Positions 36,089 to 45,020 of a stretch of DNA of 45,020 bases are shown piece after piece. The stretch is from Candidatus Nitrosocaldus sp. (GTDB lineage Archaea > Thermoproteota > Nitrososphaeria > Nitrososphaerales > Nitrosocaldaceae). Position 1 is the first letter of the stretch, and each line of letters begins with the position of its first letter. Where the stretch lies: NCBI GenBank assembly GCA_025054855.1, contig JANWZS010000005.1, positions 1 to 45,020 of the forward strand, in the 5' to 3' direction. The translations under genes and the position numbers were made by a program. The notes under the pieces were generated by a model, which had not been told where the DNA came from, did no database searches, and saw only the letters and a list, made by a program, of their open reading frames with translations.

Positions 36089-37636
36089 TTAGACCGTGTA
36101 GCCCTGGACCTCCCTGTTGCTATCCTTATCTATGCTCCTCTTCATCATTATCTTGTTCAGCCCGTTTATCATCGCCTGCACGCTTGCAACCACTATATCC
36201 TCTCCTGTGGCCCTTGCAGATGATATCTTCCCATTGCCATCCTCAACCTTGACGCTCACCTCTGCAAGGGCATCCGAACCCCCGCTTATGGCCTCTAGCC
36301 TGAACTCGCTCAGCCTTATACTCGCTATCCTATCTGTTATCTTCTGTATAGCCTTGAGTGCAGCATCCACAGGCCCAACACCAGTCTCTGCAACTATGTA
36401 CTCCTTACCATCTATGATGAGCCTTACAGAGGCCGTGGGCACAACGTTTATCCCTGTGGTCACCACAAAGTCCATCAGCTTCACATGCTCCACCATACTC
36501 TGCTGGTTCATGACCTGGGATGCTATAGCCACTAGATCAGCATCAGTCACCTGCTTCCCCTTATCCCCCAACTCCTTGACCCTTGCCACTATCTGCCTCA
36601 ACTGCTCCTGCTCCGGCCTTATGCCGTACTCCGCAAGCATCGCTGCTATACCATGCATACCAGCATGCTTCCCCGCCTCAAGCCATCTCTTCCTCCCCAC
36701 GAGTTCAGGGCTGATGGGTTCGTAGCATAGTGGGTTGGAGAGCACTCCATGGGTATGTATCCCAGACTCGTGACCGAATGCGTTCTCACCCACTATGGCC
36801 TTGTTGGGCTGCACTATTATCCCTGTCAGGCTTGCAACGAGCTTGGATGTCTCGTACAATAGCCTGGTGTTTATCCTGGTCCTCTTGTTGTAGAGGCAGT
36901 GCAGTGCCATGACGAACTCCTCCAGGGAAGCGTTCCCCGCCCTCTCCCCCAGCCCGTTTATGGTTACGTGTGCACACTCTGCCCCAGCCTCTACAGCTGC
37001 TATGGAGTTTGCCACAGCGAGACCAAAGTCGTCGTGGCAGTGTATGCTTATTGGGATGCTCACCGTGCTCTTCAGCTCGCTTATCAGCGAGTATATGTAC
37101 CTTGGGGTAGCATAGCCTACGGTATCTGGCACATCTATCCTGTCTGCACCAGCATCGGCAACTGCCTTGTACACCTGCTTGAGGTACTCCCTCTCACTCC
37201 TCGTAGCATCTTCAGCAGAGAACTCAACGTATAGGCCATGGGCCTTGCAGTACTCTACCGCCTCTACAGCCTTCCTCAACGCCTCCTCCCTGGAGATCCT
37301 CAACTTGTACTGCAGGTGTATATCCGAGGTTGCTATGAACGTGTGCACATACCTCACACCACAGTCTATCGCAGCATCTATATCCCTCCTGTCTGTCCTT
37401 GCTAGAACCGAGACCTCGCTCCTCAGCCCCTGCTTCACTATCATCTTCACAGCCTCCCTCTCGCCAGATGAGACTATGGGGAACCCAGCCTCTATCACAT
37501 CCACACCCAACTTATCCAGTTGTATCGCTATGAGCAGTTTATCCTCAGGCGTGAGGGTAACGCCTGGTGTCTGCTCCCCATCCCTTAGTGTTGTATCGTA
37601 TATCCTTACGTAATCCACACTGCTGGTATCACTCAT
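36089..37636 (-). CDS. leuA: 2-isopropylmalate synthase (or related acyl synthase)
   Basis: The protein has about 515 residues. TTLRDGEQTPGV and the HCHDDFGLAVANS signature define the HMGL-like TIM barrel (residues 1-300). The C-terminal third carries the LeuA regulatory domain (VEHVKLMDFVVTTG ... SDALAEVSVKVEDG), so it is likely inhibited by its end product. Citramalate synthase cannot be excluded by eye. The ATG at 37636 overlaps the end of ilvN by 8 nt, giving translational coupling; leuB starts 30 nt after its stop codon. Confidence 0.92.
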   Translation of the reverse strand: MSDTSSVDYVRIYDTTLRDGEQTPGVTLTPEDKLLIAIQLDKLGVDVIEAGFPIVSSGEREAVKMIVKQGLRSEVSVLARTDRRDIDAAIDCGVRYVHTFIATSDIHLQYKLRISREEALRKAVEAVEYCKAHGLYVEFSAEDATRSEREYLKQVYKAVADAGADRIDVPDTVGYATPRYIYSLISELKSTVSIPISIHCHDDFGLAVANSIAAVEAGAECAHVTINGLGERAGNASLEEFVMALHCLYNKRTRINTRLLYETSKLVASLTGIIVQPNKAIVGENAFGHESGIHTHGVLSNPLCYEPISPELVGRKRWLEAGKHAGMHGIAAMLAEYGIRPEQEQLRQIVARVKELGDKGKQVTDADLVAIASQVMNQQSMVEHVKLMDFVVTTGINVVPTASVRLIIDGKEYIVAETGVGPVDAALKAIQKITDRIASIRLSEFRLEAISGGSDALAEVSVKVEDGNGKISSARATGEDIVVASVQAMINGLNKIMMKRSIDKDSNREVQGYTV

Positions 37637-38120
37637 GTACAACACCCCTAGGGAGTGCACATACTCCAGTCCTGGCCAACTGTATTATGCCGTAGTGCTC
37701 TACTAGAGCCTTGAACGCATCTATCTTGTCTGGTGTGCCAGTTATCTCCACCATCATCGACCTCTTGCTTATATCCACAACCTTCCCCCTAAAAACATTT
37801 ACTAGGTTGGTGATCTCCAGCCTTGTGGTTGGATCTTCAGCCTTCAACTTTATCAGTGCAAGTTCCCTGTACACACTGTTATCCAATGGCAGTCTGATAA
37901 CATCAACAACATCTATTATCTTCCTCAACTGCTTCACAAGCTGCTCCGTGGTATGCTCATCGCTGTTTATGGTTATGGTTATCCTTGAGAGGTCCTGCTC
38001 CTCTGTAGGCCCAACTGATAGCGACTCTATGTTGAAGCCCCTAGCCCTGAACATATTAGATACCCTGAAGAGTACACCAGGCTTATTCTCTACCAGTGCA
38101 GATATTATGCGCCAGGTCAT
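37629..38120 (-). CDS. ilvN: acetolactate synthase small (regulatory) subunit
   Basis: The protein has 163 residues. An N-terminal ACT domain (ISALVENKPGVLFRVSNMFRARGFNIESL) binds valine or a related effector. The C-terminal domain (ELALIKLKAEDPTTRLEITNLVNVFRGKVVD) is the IlvH/N-type activation domain. It regulates the catalytic subunit encoded 47 nt upstream. Confidence 0.96.
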   Translation of the reverse strand: MTWRIISALVENKPGVLFRVSNMFRARGFNIESLSVGPTEEQDLSRITITINSDEHTTEQLVKQLRKIIDVVDVIRLPLDNSVYRELALIKLKAEDPTTRLEITNLVNVFRGKVVDISKRSMMVEITGTPDKIDAFKALVEHYGIIQLARTGVCALPRGVVHE

Positions 38121-38167
38121 GCCATTAACACCCTCCCTCCCTCCCTCCTTCCCTCTCCCTTCTTCTC

Positions 38168-39868
38168 CTACGCTGCCACTATGGTATCCTTCAGCCCCTT
38201 TCCTGGGGGCATGAACGGGAATACGTTCTCCTCAGGGTCTATCGGTATGTCTATGACCGTTGCTACATCACTGCTCAGCGCCCTCCTTATCGCCTTATCC
38301 AACTCATCCATACTCTCTGCCCTTATACCCTGTGCGCCATAGGCCTCCGCAACCTTCACAAAGTCGGGCATGCCTTTGAGATCAACACCTATCATCCTCC
38401 TGTTATAGAAGAGCCTCTGCCACTGTGCTACCATGCCCAGGGAGTAGTTGTTGAGCAGGAATACTATGACGGGTATATTCTCAAGCACTGATACTGCCAG
38501 GGAGTTCTCGGTCATGTTGAAGCTCCCATCCCCTGCTATATCGACCACAGGCACATCAGGTCTAGCAACCTTTGCGCCTATGGATGCTGGGAACCCAAAG
38601 CCCATCGTACCTAGACCTGTGGAGCTGAAGAACGTCCCAGGGCTTATCACATCGAAGTGTAACGATGTCCACATCTGGCACTGGCCCACCTCTGTGGTCA
38701 CTATGGCATCAGCTGGAAGGAGTTCCCTCAACTTCTTGAGTGCCTTCATTGCAGTGACCTCCCTGGGATGGTCCTTGATGATGCTCCTGTAGTACTCCCT
38801 CACCTCCCTCACATGCCTCAGCCACTGGTTGCTCTCCCACTCACCCTCCCCCTTCCTTATCATCCTGCTGGCAAGCATCTTGAGCATTATCCTGAGGGAG
38901 ACCTTCACATCACCCACTATACCAACATCCGCCTGCTTGTTCTTACCTATCTCTGCAGGATCTATATCTATGTGCACTATCTTCATATCCCTACCGAACT
39001 CATCGAACCTGCCTACTGAGCGATCTGAGAACCTTGAGCCTATGGCAAATAGAAGGTCTGCTTCAGTGACCAGCTTGTTGGCCTCTGCATGCCCATGCAT
39101 GCCTATTGGGCCCAGGGAGAGAGGGTGGTTCTCTGGGAATACACCCTTGCCCTTGAACGTAGTAACTACTGGTATCATGAGCATCTCTGCCAGTGCCTGG
39201 AGTTCAGCGAATGCGCCAGAGATATGCACGCCTCCCCCAGCCATTATTATGGGCCTCTCAGCGTTGAGTAGTAGATCTATTGCTCTAGAGACTTGAGCAA
39301 CGTCAGGCTCTATGTGGGGTGAGTAGCCCCTAACCTTCACTATCTCAGGGAATACCATCTCTGCGCTCTCCTGCTGCACATCCTTCGGCACGTCTATGAG
39401 CACTGGCCCTGGCCTACCACTCTCTGCTATGTAGAAGGCCTTCTTCACTACCTCTGGCACCTCCCTTGGGTGCATGGGCTGGAAGCAGTACTTGGTTATG
39501 GATGCACATATGCCCACTATATCGCACTCCTGGAAGGCATCCTTGCCTATCATTGCCCTGGGCACCTGCCCAGTCACAGCGATTATTGGGCTGGAGTCCA
39601 TGTAGGCTGTTGCTATACCCGTGACTAGGTTGGTTGCACCTGGGCCAGATGTGGCAAAGCATACACCTGCCTTGCGCTTTATCCTCGCATAGCCATCTGC
39701 CATGTGTGCTGCCGACTGCTCATGCCTTACAAGTATATGCCTTATGCTGCTTGAGTACAGCTCATCGTATATGGGGAGGTTTGCGCCCCCAGGCATCCCG
39801 AATATAGCCTCCACGCCCTCCCTCTCGAGGGCCTGTACGAGTGCCTTTGCGCCAGAGATCTCAACCAT
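38168..39868 (-). CDS. ilvB: acetolactate synthase large subunit
   Basis: The protein has 566 residues. The thiamine diphosphate-activating Glu lies in RHEQSAAHMADGYAR. The TPP/Mg site reads GDGSFNMTENSLAVSV ... NN, and the FAD-region pattern (IGMHGHAEANKLVTEADLLFAIGSRFSDR) is intact. It condenses two pyruvates, or pyruvate plus 2-oxobutyrate, in the first step of valine and isoleucine synthesis. It heads the ilvB-ilvN-leuA-leuB operon. A TATA-like box at about 39899-39906 lies upstream of ATG 39868. Confidence 0.96.
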   Translation of the reverse strand: MVEISGAKALVQALEREGVEAIFGMPGGANLPIYDELYSSSIRHILVRHEQSAAHMADGYARIKRKAGVCFATSGPGATNLVTGIATAYMDSSPIIAVTGQVPRAMIGKDAFQECDIVGICASITKYCFQPMHPREVPEVVKKAFYIAESGRPGPVLIDVPKDVQQESAEMVFPEIVKVRGYSPHIEPDVAQVSRAIDLLLNAERPIIMAGGGVHISGAFAELQALAEMLMIPVVTTFKGKGVFPENHPLSLGPIGMHGHAEANKLVTEADLLFAIGSRFSDRSVGRFDEFGRDMKIVHIDIDPAEIGKNKQADVGIVGDVKVSLRIMLKMLASRMIRKGEGEWESNQWLRHVREVREYYRSIIKDHPREVTAMKALKKLRELLPADAIVTTEVGQCQMWTSLHFDVISPGTFFSSTGLGTMGFGFPASIGAKVARPDVPVVDIAGDGSFNMTENSLAVSVLENIPVIVFLLNNYSLGMVAQWQRLFYNRRMIGVDLKGMPDFVKVAEAYGAQGIRAESMDELDKAIRRALSSDVATVIDIPIDPEENVFPFMPPGKGLKDTIVAA

Positions 39869-40048
39869 GGATATCTACCTTCTTCCACCCTCCACCCTTA
39901 TATTTAGGCTAGTGGTGGGCTCCTTGAATCCAAGAAGCCTATACCAGCCATAATCGCTACCATCGTGCTGGTTACCTTATACAGCATGTATGGATGAGAG
40001 TGTATGATAATTATAAATATTTTACTTGGAGGAGTAGAGGGAGGAGGC

Positions 40049-40501
40049 ATGGGTAGTTACAGCAGTAGCGGCAGCAGTGACGATTATAATGATGATGATG
40101 CCAGTGCCATAGAGCACCTCATCCATAGATCCCTCTACATAGGCAAGAGCAAGGACATCTCTACCGTAAGGGATGTGCACCATAGCACACTCACGAAGTT
40201 CAGCGACACCCCTCCATACCATATGATGGAGTACGAGGAGGCTTGCCTGCACGAGGAGATGTTCTTCGCCAACGTATCGGATTACGATTACTCCATAGAG
40301 GGTATGAGGATAACCATGCTAGACTCAAACTCATCGGTAGCACTGGCAACGTTCATCCTTGAGTACAGGGGCATGGTGGTCGATGACTACAGCTTCACGG
40401 GCCAGGTCATAAAGGGGAAGGTTAGATGCACCATAGTATGCAGGAAGATAGATGGTAGATGGTACATAGTGCATGAGCATATCTCAAAGACAGGCACATA
40501 A
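40049..40501 (+). CDS. NTF2-like (SnoaL/DUF4440-type) protein
   Basis: The protein has 150 residues. After a Ser/Asp-rich N-terminal 20 residues comes a cone-shaped alpha+beta NTF2-like fold pattern: an amphipathic helix, FSDTPPYHMMEYEEA, then strands ending GKVRCTIVCRKIDGRWYIVHEHIS, the typical SnoaL-like last strand. The family includes enzymes and binding scaffolds; no catalytic residues can be named. ATG 40049 is preferred because the TATA-like run at about 40010-40023 lies about 30 nt upstream; ATG 40004 is in frame but lies before that box. Confidence 0.8.
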   Translation: MGSYSSSGSSDDYNDDDASAIEHLIHRSLYIGKSKDISTVRDVHHSTLTKFSDTPPYHMMEYEEACLHEEMFFANVSDYDYSIEGMRITMLDSNSSVALATFILEYRGMVVDDYSFTGQVIKGKVRCTIVCRKIDGRWYIVHEHISKTGT

Positions 40502-40572
40502 ATTGTTAGTAAACCAGATTAGGATCAAAATTATATATAAAGTATCGTTGAATGCTAACTGGGCGAGTAAGC

Positions 40573-41526
40573 ATGAAGGCCCTGGAGCATATCAATTCTG
40601 TGGATAACAATGGGCTTAGGTGGATAGATGTCAGTGAGCCCAACAGGAGCACGCTCAACGCACTAGCAGATGTATACAACCTGCACCCTTTGAATGTGGA
40701 GGACTGCCTATCGAAGATACAGGTACCAAAGATGGACAAGTATGGCAGCAGCATATTCATAGTGATGCACTACCCACTGTACAGCAACGGTGTACCAAAG
40801 AACATCCAACTCTCCATATTCGTTGGGCACAACTTCCTCATAACCGTGCACAAGGGCGAGATAAAGCCTATAGCAGATCTCTTCAATGCATGCAAGGTGG
40901 ATGATATGCATAGGACAAGTGTGATGGGCAGCTCATCGGCCTTCCTACTGCACAAGATAATAGATGCGATAATAGATGAACTCCTGCACATACTCATCAA
41001 GATAGAAGGTAACATAGAGGATATAGAGGATCTGGTGTTTGCTGAGAACGTATCTACGATAAGGATAATAACTGAGATAAGGAGGGAGATCCTTGCACTT
41101 AGGAGGATAGTTCTGCCCTTGAGGAGGATACTCGCAGATATAGCAAGGGAGTCCCAGCAGTTCTCGAGCATGGACCTCGCACCGTACTGGAACGATGTCA
41201 AGGATCATCTGGAGAAGGCCATAGAGGTACTTGATACTGCTAACGAGACCATAAACATATACAAGGATACTGACTTTATACTGAGCACAGAGAAGACCAA
41301 CAAGATACTGGCCATACTCACCATAGTATTCACGCTATCCATACCTGCAACGCTCATAGGCACGTTCTACGGTATGAATGTCATAATCCCTGGAGGAGTA
41401 GAGGATGGACCATGGATGTTCCTGGGCAAGTACACAACGTTCATTGTGATGGTGATGCTATCGATAGCGAGTGCGCTCTTCATGCTATACTACTTCTACA
41501 AGCGTGGATGGTTGTACGAGAAGTAG
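40573..41526 (+). CDS. corA: CorA-type divalent cation transporter
   Basis: The protein has about 317 residues. A cytoplasmic alpha/beta funnel domain is followed by two transmembrane helices near the C-terminus. The first ends in the invariant GMN selectivity motif (GTFYGMNVIIPGG) and the second precedes the basic tail YKRGWLYEK. Pentamers conduct Mg2+ (or Co2+/Ni2+). ATG 40573 (MKALEHINSV) follows the TATA run at 40531-40540; ATG 40552 is in frame, seven codons upstream, but lies before the predicted transcript start. Confidence 0.95.
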   Translation: MKALEHINSVDNNGLRWIDVSEPNRSTLNALADVYNLHPLNVEDCLSKIQVPKMDKYGSSIFIVMHYPLYSNGVPKNIQLSIFVGHNFLITVHKGEIKPIADLFNACKVDDMHRTSVMGSSSAFLLHKIIDAIIDELLHILIKIEGNIEDIEDLVFAENVSTIRIITEIRREILALRRIVLPLRRILADIARESQQFSSMDLAPYWNDVKDHLEKAIEVLDTANETINIYKDTDFILSTEKTNKILAILTIVFTLSIPATLIGTFYGMNVIIPGGVEDGPWMFLGKYTTFIVMVMLSIASALFMLYYFYKRGWLYEK

Positions 41527-41683
41527 GTAGGAGTTTGACTACCATGAGATTCCTCCACCACATCACCTCACCTTCTCATAACCCCTCCCCTTCATTCCTG
41601 CTAGCCTTGCATGTACCTGTTACCATTGGCCTACAGAACATGTAATTATCTTCCATTACACACCAACCGATTTTAACTGTAGC

Positions 41684-43150
41684 ATGGAAGATAGTGGCAT
41701 GATGGAGCTGAAGGTAAGGGATGCGTTTGAGCAGGTGTTCAGACCGTTCATGGATATAGAGCCTGTAGCCATGCTCATAAGGGGGCTCCCTGGAGCAGGG
41801 AAGACCACTCTAGCACTTGAGTTGATGAGGAGTGTTAGAGACAGGTACAACTGCTTCTACATCTCAACCAGGGTATCCTACAACAAGTTGAGGAAGCAGC
41901 TCCCATGGGTAGAGGATATGCTCAATGATGCTACAGCGCTCCAGTTCGCATCGTATCATGCTAGGGGCAGGAACGGGGATGCTAGCAAGACAGATAGCAT
42001 AGATCTAAGGCTGAGCACTGCAGATAACCTCCTCAACCTTGTGGTTGACAAGTTGGTAGGCAGCAAGAGGGCATTCATAGTGCTCGACAGCTGGGATGCG
42101 TTGGCGAAGGAGATACCACTGGATGAGAGGCTCAAGATGGAGAAGAGTATGCTTGCGGTTGCAGATGCGCATGATGGTATGCTGGTGTTCATAAGCGAGG
42201 AGCCAGAGATGAATACCCTAGCGTATCTGGTCGATGCGGTGATAACCCTTGGGAGGGAGGAGAGGGGTGGTGTGTGGATGAGAACCATGTGCATAGATAA
42301 GATGAGAGGGGTGGCGGTAAGGAGGAACAAGTTCGTGTACACACTACATGGGGGGCACTTCACTGTAGTAGAGACAGGGAAGGATGCAGGTTATGTATCC
42401 TCGCTCTTCCCTCCACTGGCAAGCAAGAATGGCTATGTATCCACAGGGAGCAGGGATATGGATGAGGCCCTAGGGCATGGCATAAAGGAGGGTAGCATAG
42501 TCCTGCTAGAGGTTGACAACAACGTAAGCATGCACTATGCAAGGATCATAGCATTAAGCATGGTACTCAACAACATAAGGAGCAACAGGCAGGCTATGAT
42601 CATATGCGGGCAGGATGAGCCTCTGGTCAAGGTCTTGAGGAAGGTAGTACCATACTGTACATCATACGATCTGAGCAGGCTGATGGTATTCGCAAGTCCA
42701 TCGCATATGCAGGAGCAGGAGTATGCTACAGCGTACATGGAGTTGAGTACATACGACAAGAGCAACATGAATGAAGGGGTGGTGATGAGCCTTATGGAGG
42801 ATGTTGATGAGAGCTTTGCCATGCTGCTAGACGGTTACATAAAGTTGAAGGAGGAGGGGAAGAGCATGGTCATATACGCAAATATGATATGGAACGATCT
42901 GAAGGATGTTAAGCATAGACTCGTGTATACTGCAAAGGTGATCAGGAACAACAGGGATGTAGCGATCATAGCAGTAAAGAGCAAGACCGAACTTGCTGAT
43001 GCTGCAAGCATGCTCGCTGATGTGCACATGAGGCTAGTGAAGGAGAACGATGTGCATATACTCTCCATAGTGAAGCCAGATGAGAAGGTTTATGCTATCA
43101 TGCTAGATGATAAGGGTTATCCATCGTACTCGCTACTCCCGCTACTCTAG
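41684..43150 (+). CDS. GvpD/KaiC-like P-loop ATPase
   Basis: The protein has 488 residues. The first half is a RecA-fold ATPase with Walker A GLPGAGKTT (34-42) and a Walker B strand AFIVLDSWDAL. The second half (from STGSRDMDEALGHGIKEGSIVLLE) repeats the KaiC layout but has lost its P-loop (VDNNVS). This resembles thaumarchaeal proteins annotated as GvpD, a family named for gas-vesicle regulation in haloarchaea. No gas-vesicle genes are present, so regulatory ATPase is the safer call. ATG 41699 is an alternative start. Confidence 0.8.
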   Translation: MEDSGMMELKVRDAFEQVFRPFMDIEPVAMLIRGLPGAGKTTLALELMRSVRDRYNCFYISTRVSYNKLRKQLPWVEDMLNDATALQFASYHARGRNGDASKTDSIDLRLSTADNLLNLVVDKLVGSKRAFIVLDSWDALAKEIPLDERLKMEKSMLAVADAHDGMLVFISEEPEMNTLAYLVDAVITLGREERGGVWMRTMCIDKMRGVAVRRNKFVYTLHGGHFTVVETGKDAGYVSSLFPPLASKNGYVSTGSRDMDEALGHGIKEGSIVLLEVDNNVSMHYARIIALSMVLNNIRSNRQAMIICGQDEPLVKVLRKVVPYCTSYDLSRLMVFASPSHMQEQEYATAYMELSTYDKSNMNEGVVMSLMEDVDESFAMLLDGYIKLKEEGKSMVIYANMIWNDLKDVKHRLVYTAKVIRNNRDVAIIAVKSKTELADAASMLADVHMRLVKENDVHILSIVKPDEKVYAIMLDDKGYPSYSLLPLL

Positions 43151-43290
43151 TTTGTGAATGGCTGATAGATAAGCCTCGTGCTTACGATAGGTAGGCTGCA
43201 ACTGTGGAGCAGGTGAGTGGATGGAGATGATGGAATGATGATGTGATGTTATGTTATAGGTTCGACTGTCCAGATGGTCAAGGTCAACGA

Positions 43291-44487
43291 CTATACCAAT
43301 CTAGTATCTTTGATATACACGCCCTTACCCTCATCTACCCTGCCCACAACCATGGCATCCATACCATGGCTCCTGCATATCGAGATTACAGCATCCTCAT
43401 CCCCCTTTGCTGTTATAATACACATACCTATACCCATGTTGAAGGTTGAGTACATCTCCTTCTCATCTATACCAGCATGCTTCTGTATGAGCCTGAATAC
43501 TTCTGGGGGCTCTGGCATAGAGTCGAGTATGAACCTAACGTTATCGTTCAACCTGATGAGCTTGGTGAATGCCCCACCGGTTACATGCGCTATACCATGC
43601 ACATCTATGCTCCTTATCACATCGAGCACTGGCCTTACGTATATCCTTGTTGGTCTCAGGAGCTCATCCACGAGGGTTGAGCCCAGTTCATCTATCCTCT
43701 CATCCAACCTGTACCTGCTGAGGAGCACACGCCTTGCGAGTGTGTACCCGTTAGAGTGCAGACCATTGCTTGCTATGCCAACTATGGTATCGCCAACTGC
43801 TATACTCTCACCAAGTATAAGCTCATCCTTTCTTGCTATACCCACGATGGTGCCTGCAAGATCGAACGTGTTATGACCATCGCCATCTCCATCACCGTAC
43901 CTGCCTCTGCTACTCCTGCTACTCCTACCTCTCCTACTACTACTACTGCCACGCCTGCCCCTGCTCCTATCCTTCTCCTTCTCCTTCTCCTTCTCCTTCA
44001 TGCCTTGTAACTCATCGGCAAGTAGATCAGGGAGCACAGCGACCTCCCCTCCAACTATAGATACAGATGCCTCTCTTGCACCATGGGCAAGACCATTCAT
44101 TATCTCCTCCACCATCCTTGGTTCTGGTCTCCTCAATGCCAGATAGTCAACGAATGCAACTGGTGTAGCACCAACGCAGATTATATCGTTGGCATTCATC
44201 GCTATACAGTCTATGCCTATTGTATCGTAACGCTCCGAGAGAGAGGCTACTATGACCTTGCTACCAACCCCATCTGTGTGCATTGCCAGCACTCTCTCAT
44301 CATCTATGCTTATGAGCCCAGCGTAGTGTCCATAGCCTGAGATTACATGCTCGTCATGCGTGCCTGCTATCATGCTACCTATCATGGAGTGTATCCTGCT
44401 GATCCTTGCTGTATCAACGCCAACATCCCTGTAGGTTATCCTTGCATCAGTATCATCTGCTCTACTTCTACTACCCTTCCTACCCAT
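43291..44487 (-). CDS. purM: phosphoribosylformylglycinamidine cyclo-ligase with inserted charged segment
   Basis: The protein has 398 residues; usual PurM is about 330-350. The N-terminal ITYRDVGVDTARI, MHTDGVGSKVIVA, DCIAMNANDIICVGATP and IVGGEVAVLPDLL motifs, and GIASNGLHSNGYTLAR later, make the assignment firm. It makes aminoimidazole ribonucleotide in purine synthesis. Residues about 162-206 form an extra segment: a KE repeat, then Arg/Ser runs, then DG repeats, lying between the GGE loop and DLAGTIVG. ATG 44487 follows a TTG; the TATA box is at about 44520-44527. Confidence 0.94.
   Translation of the reverse strand: MGRKGSRSRADDTDARITYRDVGVDTARISRIHSMIGSMIAGTHDEHVISGYGHYAGLISIDDERVLAMHTDGVGSKVIVASLSERYDTIGIDCIAMNANDIICVGATPVAFVDYLALRRPEPRMVEEIMNGLAHGAREASVSIVGGEVAVLPDLLADELQGMKEKEKEKEKDRSRGRRGSSSSRRGRSSRSSRGRYGDGDGDGHNTFDLAGTIVGIARKDELILGESIAVGDTIVGIASNGLHSNGYTLARRVLLSRYRLDERIDELGSTLVDELLRPTRIYVRPVLDVIRSIDVHGIAHVTGGAFTKLIRLNDNVRFILDSMPEPPEVFRLIQKHAGIDEKEMYSTFNMGIGMCIITAKGDEDAVISICRSHGMDAMVVGRVDEGKGVYIKDTRLV
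43880..44004 (-). repeat. low-complexity insert of purM including a six-base satellite
   Basis: The plus strand shows CTTCTC hexamers (43971-43999), encoding the Lys-Glu repeat on the minus strand. ACT/GCT-type triplet runs (43910-43945) encode Ser/Arg, and CATCGC/CATCTC-type repeats encode the Asp-Gly run. The satellite nature suggests growth by slippage. Confidence 0.75.
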
Positions 44488-44583
44488 CAACCAGACTGGG
44501 ATAGGAACCCTTGACCTCTATAAAAACCATTAATCGAGAATGACACCACTATATTTATTTAAGGATGATGGTATCAAGAAGGT

Positions 44584-45020
44584 ATGAAGAGGGTAAGGGT
44601 AGTGGTTGATGGTGTAGTGCAGGGTGTGGGCTACAGGTACAACGTCAAGCATGTAGCAGCAAGGTACAAGGTCAAGGGCTACGTTAAGAACCTCGATGAT
44701 GGGAGGGTGGAGATAGTTGCAGAGGGGGACGATGAGCAGATAAGCATGTTCCTCGATGGGATCAACATAAAGAAGGAACCGATACTGGTTGAGAGTATCG
44801 ATGTTACGTATGAGGAGTACAAGGGCGAGTTCAAGACATTCAAGATAGTTGCTGGCTCCCTAGAGGATGAGATGGTCGAGGGGTTCAGTACTGGCGCCAT
44901 GTACTTCAACATAGTTATAAACAAGCAGGATCAGATGCTTGCTAAGCAGGATCAGATGCTTGCTAAGCAGGATCAGATGCTTGCTAAGCAGGATCAGATG
45001 CTTGCTAAGCAGGATCAGAT
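44584..45020 (+). CDS. acyP: acylphosphatase with C-terminal heptad repeats, cut by right edge
   Basis: The gene starts at ATG 44584, with a TATA-like run (about 44550-44561) 26 nt upstream, and is open at the window end. Residues 1-90 form an acylphosphatase domain: VVDGVVQGVGYRYNVK contains the phosphate-binding loop and catalytic Arg, and GYVKNLDDGRVEIVAEG the catalytic Asn. A linker (residues about 91-113) leads to exact KQDQMLA repeats, at least four copies. Acylphosphatases hydrolyse acyl phosphates and are normally about 90-100 residues, so the extension is extra. It may form a coiled coil for oligomerisation. Confidence 0.9.
   Translation, partial: MKRVRVVVDGVVQGVGYRYNVKHVAARYKVKGYVKNLDDGRVEIVAEGDDEQISMFLDGINIKKEPILVESIDVTYEEYKGEFKTFKIVAGSLEDEMVEGFSTGAMYFNIVINKQDQMLAKQDQMLAKQDQMLAKQDQMLAKQDQ
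44923..45020 (+). repeat. 21-nt tandem repeat encoding KQDQMLA heptads
   Basis: Identical 21-nt units occur at 44923-44943, 44944-44964, 44965-44985 and 44986-45006, and a fifth begins at 45007. There are no silent differences, which suggests recent expansion. The array continues beyond the window. Confidence 0.95.

Overview
This window looks like chromosomal DNA of a Thaumarchaeota/Nitrososphaeria archaeon, probably a thermophilic lineage such as the Nitrosocaldus group. The reasons are a 16S gene with the archaeal 5' motif, unlinked 16S-23S genes with no spacer tRNA or adjacent 5S, GC-rich rRNA inside a more AT-rich genome, heavy AGG/ATA codon use, archaeal translation and RNA factors (aRF1, archaeal-type AspRS, Tsr3, archaeal RNase P RNA) and coenzyme F420 genes. 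The genus is inference; no amo or other diagnostic metabolic gene is present. Most genes look leaderless: a TATA-like box lies about 26 nt before the start codon, and I used that spacing to choose starts.

Layout. 1-3700: the edge of an unidentified gene, a coiled-coil PD-(D/E)XK-like protein, a gene-poor stretch with a probable decayed VapBC module, then MarC and DUF350 membrane proteins. 3.8-9.3 kb: small regulators and sensors (winged-helix regulator, Lrp/AsnC regulator with a Cys cluster, class III cyclase homologue, two CBS proteins, UspA). 9.5-13.3 kb: a Met-rich secreted protein, an operon of a GSAM-like class III aminotransferase with an NSS-type sodium symporter, and a 48-residue His-rich membrane miniprotein. 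13.3-18.9 kb: the rRNA operon, with bulge-helix-bulge processing stems around 16S and 23S. The 23S gene is split by a 754-nt group I intron encoding a LAGLIDADG endonuclease. 19-25.3 kb: a DUF169 operon, Tsr3, a circularly permuted GTPase divergent from RNase P RNA, a membrane-anchored secreted protein, and cofD-cofC. 25.3-30.6 kb: a frameshifted AbrB antitoxin relic, ilvD, a HIT protein, aRF1, a small AlaE-like membrane protein and an XRE-CBS regulator. 30.9-45 kb: an ABC-2 exporter pair, aspS, a zinc-ribbon membrane protein, the ilvB-ilvN-leuA-leuB operon, an NTF2-like protein, CorA, a GvpD/KaiC-like ATPase, purM with an unusual inserted segment, and an acylphosphatase with heptad repeats running off the right edge.

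Together ilvD and the ilvB-ilvN-leuA-leuB operon give much of branched-chain amino-acid synthesis (ilvC and leuCD are not here). cofC and cofD give the late F420 assembly steps. The most striking element is the 23S group I intron: P1, P3, P4, P5, P7, P8, P9 and P10 can all be paired by eye, it ends in G, and it sits at the position used by the I-CeuI intron. It is therefore not the usual archaeal bulge-helix-bulge intron, although such motifs are present around both rRNAs for processing.
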